DNA from: Candidatus Frackibacter sp. WG13
Lineage (GTDB): Bacteria > Bacillota > Halanaerobiia > Halobacteroidales > Acetohalobiaceae
Assembly (NCBI RefSeq): GCF_900114655.1
Contig: NZ_FOTT01000002.1
Location: forward strand, 62,001-126,000
Length of the DNA: 64,000 nucleotides
Direction of reading: 5' to 3'
Positions 58,701 through 64,000 of this stretch are shown in pieces. The position numbers were made by a program, and so were the translations under genes. The notes beneath the pieces were generated by a model. It saw nothing but the letters and a program-made list of their open reading frames with translations, was not told where the DNA came from and did no database searches. Position 1 is the stretch's first letter. Each line of letters opens with the position of its first letter.

Positions 58701-60106
58701 GTAGTCAAATAAAGTTGACTAAACCACTGAAACTTTCACTTAATGAAGAGAATTTAGTAATTATTAATGGTTATTTTCCTCTGTTATCTAAAAGTGCCCC
58801 GCTTTATATTGATGCTGACTTGAAGCAAGGTGATTTAAGTATATTATCATCTTGGTTAGAGGGGTATAGAGTAGTTAAGGGGCGAAGCAATTTATCGTTG
58901 ACTGTCTTTGGAAGTAGAGAAGAGCCATACTTTACTGGTCAATTAGAAGTAGCGGCTGAGGAATTAAATGCAGCTAATCTATCAGCAAAAATTAATGATT
59001 TAAAAGGAAATTTAGATATTGAAGGGCAAAGTATAAATATTAGGCGATTGAATGGTCATTATGGAGGAGGTAGATTTAGGACTAGAGGAAAGATTGCACT
59101 TAATGATTGGAACTTTGGTAAGCTTAATATAAATTTTGATGGTAATGATATCCCTATTTCTCACGGCTCATGGCAAGGGGAGAATGATGCCAACTTGACA
59201 GTGACCGGAACTTTACAGCAACCATTAATAAGTGGTAATATATTAGCTCATGATACTAAGATATTAATACCATTTAAGTGGCCAACTGGTTCAGCAAGTT
59301 CTGATCCATTTATTAGACCTAAATTCGACCTAAGAATTACGCCTAATGAAGATGTGAAGGTTTATAATGATAATATAGATATTTTGGTTGAAGAAGGTGA
59401 ATTACAACTAGTTACGACTGAAAACGGTTTAGAGTTAAATGGTAAGTTAAGGTCTAAGACAGGTAACTTTAACTATTATAATACAGATTTTGAATTACAA
59501 TCAGGAGTAGCTAATTTTGATAACTACAAACGTTATATCCCAGAACTTAATTTAGTAGCTAAGACAGAAATAGTTAATTTGACTCAACAACAGAACGATA
59601 ATTCTAATGAATTAACTAAAACTGACGAGGTTCAAATTACGCTGAAGTTAAATGGTCCTGCCAACCAGATGAATATTAATTTTGAATCTGATCCACCTTT
59701 AAGTCAAAAAGAGATCATTAATCTATTAGCTAGTCGAGGAGGCTTAGGCAGTCTTTTAAATGGGAATTATGAAGAGATAATTCAAGATGAGCTATGGAGA
59801 ATGATTGAGACTGGAATTAGAGTTGAGTTATTCTCAAATATTGAAGAAACTTTAGAAGCTAAATGGAGCCTTGATGAGTTTAAGATTTATTCAGGCTTAG
59901 GAGATAATTGGAAGTTTAGAATGGGCAAATATTTAACAGATGAACTATTTGTTAAGTATAATCACGTCTTTAATGAAGAGGAAGAACGTTCAATTGGCTT
60001 TGAGTATCAGATGATCGACGGATTAAAGGATATTATTTTGGATGGCTCTATAAATAATCAGAATGAATATCAATTAGAGTTAGAAGCTAATTTTCCGTTT
60101 AATTAA
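55793..60106 (+). CDS. tamB: TamB-like translocation/assembly protein
   Basis: A 1437-residue protein with one N-terminal membrane anchor (about 11-29) and then a very long, repetitive beta-rich body. This is the AsmA/TamB layout: a hydrophobic groove spanning the periplasm for lipid or outer-membrane protein transfer. The C-terminal DUF490 domain is recognisable (about 1170-1437, RSKTGNFNYYNTDFELQSG and SQKEIINLLASRGGLGSLL). The direct partner is the Omp85 gene behind it. ATG behind TGGAGG. Confidence 0.9.
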   Translation: MIPVAKKSKFIIPFFLLILIIGIIFFTLSSAWEEVSKGIKSELLLKIEERYGQQVKLKEIKIAGLNKLIFKEFKLNEEDNYNLSIDKIEFSYDLLDLVLQRTDIINSIRRIEVVSPRIKVDGIKNYQEDTKEGVSLTSLSLPNDLKIDLSINNGILVSEITDKIKTVNDINGELQLNQGRLQGNLRAEIPGIKKNQINIVMHTNLKSFNLGINLNEFNINLLSNKLQKYLQRTEIEVTKGIINGKINLAGDLTSGFKSDLNYEAKLRLQQGEFKLNRFADEIQVKDSEIIIKPGVISIKKLVTNIGNSQFRLNGVVKDWHEPELYLNYDSSQLALSILEPWLPSGLNLKGQATINGELRGPINNPTIKTEFILSSGKINSYQVKDMQFKLSYKDALININDLKAKLAEGMINGQGTISWAKSNQALYTASLDLKGVNLKELEANKLNLTGKLNGNLIISGQNALADLNLFGSAQIKDGNWKGYKFNGLNSNFWFNDQQLVFSDLIMETKDSKWQASGMIDTDKNLDLDILAEDVTLANLPGLHNYQTLQGVANLQGKLKGNLDSPKFSGDIKIDNLSYRGRRLKEVTGEVNYNAKTIELKNVILKHQDSKYELEGDIRLANKPEFNLDLSTKGGTSKSLYKLITNQRLIGINSKLNGKVKISGQSTNIKAEGRLGLLEGQVRDFDLESGYLKFIWQDNELQIKQFELNSFETEVTGYGKIKQNGNLNFKLVGKEIDLAKVNLPYEQLRDIRGMLDFMGQLKGSVSKPELVGRINLEQVVIVGHEFQSVEGNIAYDQSIVSLKELRINEEMTEYELNGEVDIGEKEFSNLNIRMFDGRVKELTEFLPLKNAYEIPHNFFGTVEIDGKFIAPQIKGRILLEDMDQDGYLIINGDYDFNTGADLHLDANRFSLAPFNKFIPIETQLLGSLQAQADLKGKLSSLRINSDIKIKDGYIGKQHYDSLRGSWVLEEGSQIKLTKPLKLSLNEENLVIINGYFPLLSKSAPLYIDADLKQGDLSILSSWLEGYRVVKGRSNLSLTVFGSREEPYFTGQLEVAAEELNAANLSAKINDLKGNLDIEGQSINIRRLNGHYGGGRFRTRGKIALNDWNFGKLNINFDGNDIPISHGSWQGENDANLTVTGTLQQPLISGNILAHDTKILIPFKWPTGSASSDPFIRPKFDLRITPNEDVKVYNDNIDILVEEGELQLVTTENGLELNGKLRSKTGNFNYYNTDFELQSGVANFDNYKRYIPELNLVAKTEIVNLTQQQNDNSNELTKTDEVQITLKLNGPANQMNINFESDPPLSQKEIINLLASRGGLGSLLNGNYEEIIQDELWRMIETGIRVELFSNIEETLEAKWSLDEFKIYSGLGDNWKFRMGKYLTDELFVKYNHVFNEEEERSIGFEYQMIDGLKDIILDGSINNQNEYQLELEANFPFN

Positions 60107-60139
60107 TTTTTGAATTAGAATAATAAGGAGGAGTCAACT

Positions 60140-61876
60140 TTGCGTAGAAGATTAAAGGTACTATCAGTATTAGTTAGTCTAATAATTTTAATAAGTACTA
60201 GCGGTTTGACTTTAGCAGCAACTAAAAAACCAGTAGAACAAGGTAATCTTATTACGGCTATTGAAGTAGCAGGGAATAATAGAATTCCTGCTAAAGAGAT
60301 TTTAGATGTTGTTAGTACAAAGGTTGGAGAAGAAATTTCTAATAAAAAGTTACAAGATGACTTACAAGCAATATTCGATTTAGGCTACTTCTTTGATGTA
60401 CAAGTTTCTTTTCAGAATTACAAGAATGGTGTTAAGTTAATCTTTGAGGTAGTAGAAAATCCTGTCTTAAATAAGATTAAATTTAAAGGCAATAAGGTTA
60501 TAACTGATAAAAAGTTAGAGGAAATACTAAATTTGAAGACGGATGAAATGTTAAATACTAATCAGCTAAATAAAAAATTACGAGAAGTAGAGTCATATTA
60601 TCAGGATAAAGGTTATATCTTAGCCTATGTAAAAGATATTTTAGTTAAGAATGATGGGACTTTAGTGGTTAGTATCGATGAAGGTACCTTAGCTGGCATT
60701 AAGATTAAAGGAAATAAGAAGACTAAGGATTTTGTTATCAAACGTAAGTTATCTTTACAAGTAGGTGATGTCTTTAATGTTAAACAGATGCAAGAGGATT
60801 TAAGGGCAGTTTATAATTTAGGGTTCTTTAAAGATATTAAACCTAAGTTAGAGAAGAAATCATCAAATAAGAATGATGTAGTCTTAACTATCGAAGTAGA
60901 AGAAGGAAAGACTGGTAACTTCGGTATAGGTGCTGGTTATAGTAGTGCTGATGGTTGGCTTGGTTATTTTGAAGTACAAGAGAAGAACCTAATGGGAAGA
61001 GCACAAAGACTTAGTTTTCGTTGGGAGTTTGGCGAAAAAGACACTTATGAGTTAAGTTTTTTTGAACCATGGGTCTTTGGTACAGAGACTTCATTTGGCT
61101 TTAGTATTTATGATCGTACGGATGAGAAGACAGGAACTTTTACTGATGAGAATAATAATGTCTCTGAAATTGATTATGAGGAACAAGAAAAAGGAGGTAG
61201 TATTACCGTAGGGCATCCATTAGGATTTGATATAGATGGATATCTAAAGTATGAATATGAAAATACAACTAAAGAAGCTTTGAATAGCGAAACAACTGCT
61301 GAAATTCCTGTGGAAGAACGGGAAGGTAGTACACGAAGCTTGACTTTCTCTGCAGTAAGAGATACAAGAGATAATATCTTTAACCCAACTGATGGGCGTA
61401 AGGACCGTTTTTCTGTTAAATATGCTGGGCAATCATTAGGCGGTGATTATGACTTTACTAAGTATCAGCTAGATTTAAGAGATTATACGCCGGATTTTTG
61501 GTTTGAAGATAATAGCTGGGCTTTTCGATTTAAGACAGGATTAAGTGAGGGAGAACTTCCAAATCATGAACTTTATCGAATAGGTGGTGCTCAATCTTTA
61601 AGAGGTTTTAAAGAGGATAAGTTTAGTGGTGATTCGATGGCATTAGCAAATATAGAGTATAGAATTCCAATAGCTGATAATTTTACTGGCGTTTTATTTA
61701 CTGATGTTGGTGAGGCTTGGAAAGAAAGCGAAGGTCAAACTTTTGAAATGGATAATTTAAAGAAATCAGCAGGTTTAGGTGTCAGATTTAAGACACCGAT
61801 TGGACAATTAAGGTTAGATTATGGTTTCCAAAAGAATGATTCTAGATTACACTTTAGTTTAGGACAGTCATTCTAA
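60140..61876 (+). CDS. bamA: BamA/TamA (Omp85) outer-membrane assembly protein
   Basis: A 578-residue protein with a signal peptide (1 to about 27), three POTRA domains (about 36-112, 113-186 and 187-258) and a 16-strand-type barrel (about 262-578). The barrel has the lid-lock motif SLRGFKED and ends in phenylalanine (LGQSF), as outer-membrane proteins do. It inserts barrel proteins in the outer membrane. With three POTRA domains and a TamB neighbour it could act as BamA or TamA. TTG start behind AAGGAGGAG. Confidence 0.92.
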   Translation: MRRRLKVLSVLVSLIILISTSGLTLAATKKPVEQGNLITAIEVAGNNRIPAKEILDVVSTKVGEEISNKKLQDDLQAIFDLGYFFDVQVSFQNYKNGVKLIFEVVENPVLNKIKFKGNKVITDKKLEEILNLKTDEMLNTNQLNKKLREVESYYQDKGYILAYVKDILVKNDGTLVVSIDEGTLAGIKIKGNKKTKDFVIKRKLSLQVGDVFNVKQMQEDLRAVYNLGFFKDIKPKLEKKSSNKNDVVLTIEVEEGKTGNFGIGAGYSSADGWLGYFEVQEKNLMGRAQRLSFRWEFGEKDTYELSFFEPWVFGTETSFGFSIYDRTDEKTGTFTDENNNVSEIDYEEQEKGGSITVGHPLGFDIDGYLKYEYENTTKEALNSETTAEIPVEEREGSTRSLTFSAVRDTRDNIFNPTDGRKDRFSVKYAGQSLGGDYDFTKYQLDLRDYTPDFWFEDNSWAFRFKTGLSEGELPNHELYRIGGAQSLRGFKEDKFSGDSMALANIEYRIPIADNFTGVLFTDVGEAWKESEGQTFEMDNLKKSAGLGVRFKTPIGQLRLDYGFQKNDSRLHFSLGQSF

Positions 61877-61903
61877 ATATTAGCACGGGAAGGGGCTAAA
61901 ATA

Positions 61904-62407
61904 ATGTTAAAAATGAAAAGTTTAAAAGGAGTATTGGTTCTATCACTAGTTTTAATGATGGGAGTAGGTGCATTCGTTCTATTATCACCACAGGTGCAAG
62001 CAGAATCTAATGAGCAGCATAAGATTGCGTATGTAAATTTGCAGAAGATATTTAATAATCATCCAGAAAAACTTAAGGCTGAATCAAGATTTAATCAAGT
62101 AGTACAAACTTTACAACAGAATTTAAAGACAGAGTTAGAAGCTAAGCTTAAAGATGTATCAGGAGAAAAAAGACAACAATTAATTAATCAATATAAGCAA
62201 AGACTAAATAGAGAAGTTAATGAGCGGCAGCAAAAGTTAATTAAACCTGTCATGCAAAAGATTGATGCTACTATTAAAGAGGTAGCTGCTGAGCAAGGTG
62301 TAGATATTGTGGTAGAAAAAGGTGTCGTTATCTATGGTGGATATGACTTAACTCCTAAGGTTTTAGCTAAAGTTAAAGCAGAAACAGGAGACAAGACGAA
62401 GAATTAA
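61904..62407 (+). CDS. skp: OmpH/Skp-family periplasmic chaperone
   Basis: A 167-residue secreted protein: signal peptide (1 to about 33, ending VQAES), the first strand KIAYVNLQKIF, a helical arm (about 60-130) and the closing VDIVVEKGVVIYGGYDLT. Skp trimers hold unfolded outer-membrane proteins. It lies directly after bamA, the classical place. Confidence 0.9.
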   Translation: MLKMKSLKGVLVLSLVLMMGVGAFVLLSPQVQAESNEQHKIAYVNLQKIFNNHPEKLKAESRFNQVVQTLQQNLKTELEAKLKDVSGEKRQQLINQYKQRLNREVNERQQKLIKPVMQKIDATIKEVAAEQGVDIVVEKGVVIYGGYDLTPKVLAKVKAETGDKTKN

Positions 62408-62445
62408 TTTAGCAGAATATGCATTAGGAAGTAGGTGGACTTAGA

Positions 62446-63660
62446 GTGCTAAAAAAGTCTTTAAGTAGATTATTCTTTATGTTCTTTTTGCTAATCTTAT
62501 TGGTTCAGTTGGTAGGTTGTAGTAGTGATAGTTTAGCTGTTAATAAACCTGACCAAAATAATAAGACTAAGGTTATTAATAATGAGACAAAAGAGCCTAA
62601 GCAACAATTAGAAGATAAGTCTAATGACAGCAATCGAATAGGGGCAGTAGATTTAGAAGAAATTAGAGCTGCACATCCTGAAATTGCATCACTGATGAAT
62701 TTGAACGAACGAATTAAAGAGATTAAGGTAAATTTAAAAGAACAGAGTGAACTTGCAAAATTAACTAAGAATAGTCAAAAAGATAATACTGAAAGTATGA
62801 ATTACCAATTAGAAAGACGTTTAAAAATGATCAAGAAGAAGTATCAAGCACGAATAGATAAGAGAGTTGAAGAAGCAAAGAGCTCTCTATCAGCATATCA
62901 AGATAATATTAAACAAGAACTACAAAATAAAATTGAAAAGAAAAAAAGGGAGATCCAGAAGGATTTAGAGGCTAAAGTAACTCAGAAGAAGTTAGAACAG
63001 CAAGAGAATTTGAAAAAATATAGTAAGAAACTAAAGGATGAATACTATCTTAAGCTTTTAAATATAAGATTAAAATTACAGATGTTGCAATTATCTCCTA
63101 AAGAGAAGCAGGAGTATCAGGAGAAATTAAATAAATTAAAGAAAGAGCGGGCAGAGAAGCTAAAGACAAAACAAGCTGAATTAGAGAGTGAGTATAGGGA
63201 CTTTGTCCTCAAACAGCAAAAGCAAGCTGATAAAGAATTTAAGAATTATCAACAAGAATTAACTAAAACTATGCAAAAGAAGGTTACGAAGAAGAAAGAG
63301 GCGGTTAACCAAGAATTACAAGATTATATTGCTAAACAGAAGAATCTTTTAGAAGCAGAAACTAAGGAAAAACGAACTAATTTAAAGAATAAATTTAAAG
63401 AGACGGTTATGGAGACTAGTAAGGAATTAAGTACCAACCTTGAGCAACGAAATAAAGAGTTATTAGATAATTTAAATGAATTAAAGAATGAACGTAGTAA
63501 ACTACAAAGAAAGATCATGCAGGATATTAAAGAACAGATAGCTAAGATAGCAAAAGACAGAGGGTTAGAAACAGTTTTAGTTAACTATTATAGTAATTTA
63601 TCAGCAATTGATATTACAAGTGAAGTAATCACTGGTTTGAAAAATTCGATAGAAGAATAG
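62446..63660 (+). CDS. Long coiled-coil OmpH-like lipoprotein
   Basis: A 404-residue lipoprotein with lipobox LVGC (about residue 25). The two ends match OmpH/Skp (RIGAVDLEEIRAAHPEIASL near the start; KDRGLETVLVNYYSNLSAID near the end), but the helical arm between is about three times longer than in Skp, a nearly unbroken lysine/glutamate-rich coiled coil (about 80-365). GTG start behind AGGTGG. It may span more of the periplasm or tether the outer membrane. Confidence 0.82.
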   Translation: MLKKSLSRLFFMFFLLILLVQLVGCSSDSLAVNKPDQNNKTKVINNETKEPKQQLEDKSNDSNRIGAVDLEEIRAAHPEIASLMNLNERIKEIKVNLKEQSELAKLTKNSQKDNTESMNYQLERRLKMIKKKYQARIDKRVEEAKSSLSAYQDNIKQELQNKIEKKKREIQKDLEAKVTQKKLEQQENLKKYSKKLKDEYYLKLLNIRLKLQMLQLSPKEKQEYQEKLNKLKKERAEKLKTKQAELESEYRDFVLKQQKQADKEFKNYQQELTKTMQKKVTKKKEAVNQELQDYIAKQKNLLEAETKEKRTNLKNKFKETVMETSKELSTNLEQRNKELLDNLNELKNERSKLQRKIMQDIKEQIAKIAKDRGLETVLVNYYSNLSAIDITSEVITGLKNSIEE

Positions 63661-63674
63661 AGGGAGGTTGTTAG

Positions 63675-64000
63675 ATGAGAGGTAATAGACTACTAAAATT
63701 ACTTTTATTAAGTATAGTAATTTTAGTTCTGGTTGCTGGTTGTGCTTCCCAAGAGCTAAAAATAGCTGTTGTTGATATGAAGAAGGTAGTTGAGAATAGT
63801 AAACAGGTTCAGGTTTATCAAAAGAATCTGGATAAAGAATTGAATGCATTACAGGAAGAATATGCGGCTAAGTTAAAGAAGATAGAGGATGTACAGGTTT
63901 TAGAACAAAAACGCCAAGAGGCGTATGAAAAGAGTCAAAAGATAAAGAAGAAGATGGAGTCACAGCTTAAAGATACTATTAACGGAGCGATTGAAAAAGT
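63675..64000 (+). CDS. OmpH-like lipoprotein (5' part, cut by window end)
   Basis: The first 108 codons of a third OmpH/Skp-type protein. It has a lipobox (VAGC, about residue 24), then KIAVVDMKKVVENSKQV, the first strand of the family, and the start of a coiled coil. ATG behind GGGAGG. The gene runs past base 64000, so length and end are unknown. Confidence 0.82.
   Translation, partial: MRGNRLLKLLLLSIVILVLVAGCASQELKIAVVDMKKVVENSKQVQVYQKNLDKELNALQEEYAAKLKKIEDVQVLEQKRQEAYEKSQKIKKKMESQLKDTINGAIEK

Overview
The window looks like the chromosome of a low-GC, diderm (outer-membrane) member of the Firmicutes, most probably order Halanaerobiales (Halobacteroidaceae-like). Three things point there. 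The gene order follows the Bacillus/Clostridium backbone (ywiB-argS, pyrG, fba, rho, rpmE, prfA-prmC, tsaC-ywlE-rpiB-glyA-upp, wecB, the atp operon, murA-spoIID-spoIIQ-spoIIID-flgF-flgG). Outer-membrane machinery is present in the same stretch (flagellar L- and P-ring proteins, TamB, an Omp85/BamA protein, Skp/OmpH chaperones). The F-ATP synthase c subunit carries a sodium-binding signature, as expected of a halophilic anaerobe. Genus is not determinable by eye. TTG starts are common, and three genes appear to use ATA, ATC or ATT starts.

Layout. 1-10 kb: the end of an ABC transporter ATPase, a DUF1540 protein, a polyprenyl synthase and an M24 peptidase on the minus strand, nadE, an amino-acid permease, a patch of broken signalling genes (HD-GYP and histidine-kinase fragments beside an intact NarL-type regulator), a phosphoglycerate-mutase-like metalloenzyme and glnA behind a GlnR-like box. 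10-14.3 kb: a compact cassette of one BadF/HgdC-type ATPase and three HgdB/DUF2229-type iron-sulfur proteins of unknown substrate, with switch-like RNA structure before its last gene. 14.3-29.3 kb: housekeeping (argS, pyrG, fba, rho, rpmE, prfA, prmC) mixed with small unknowns, a monoheme cytochrome c, and two ion transporters. 29.4-36.5 kb: tsaC, an arginine-phosphatase-like ywlE with a coiled-coil insertion, rpiB, glyA, upp, comEB, wecA/tagO, wecB. 36.8-44 kb: the complete F1Fo ATP synthase operon. 44-48.6 kb: murA and sporulation genes. 48.7-53.6 kb: flagellar rod, P-ring and L-ring genes. 53.8-64 kb: an S55 protease-like secreted protein, TamB, BamA and three successive OmpH/Skp-type proteins, the last cut by the window end.

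Working together: NadE, GlnA, PyrG, Upp and ComEB supply nucleotides and nitrogen; the sodium-type ATP synthase couples to sodium gradients together with two cation/anion transporters; MurA/SpoIID/SpoIIQ/SpoIIID indicate retained endospore genes; FlgA/H/I, TamB, BamA and the Skp-like proteins build and cross a true outer membrane. The most unusual elements are the dehydratase-activase cassette with its possible ribosome-binding-site switch, a second long hairpin that hides a ribosome-binding site (19.2 kb), the near-cognate start codons, and the permuted S55 protein placed just before the outer-membrane assembly genes. No rRNA, tRNA, CRISPR array, prophage or intact insertion sequence was seen.
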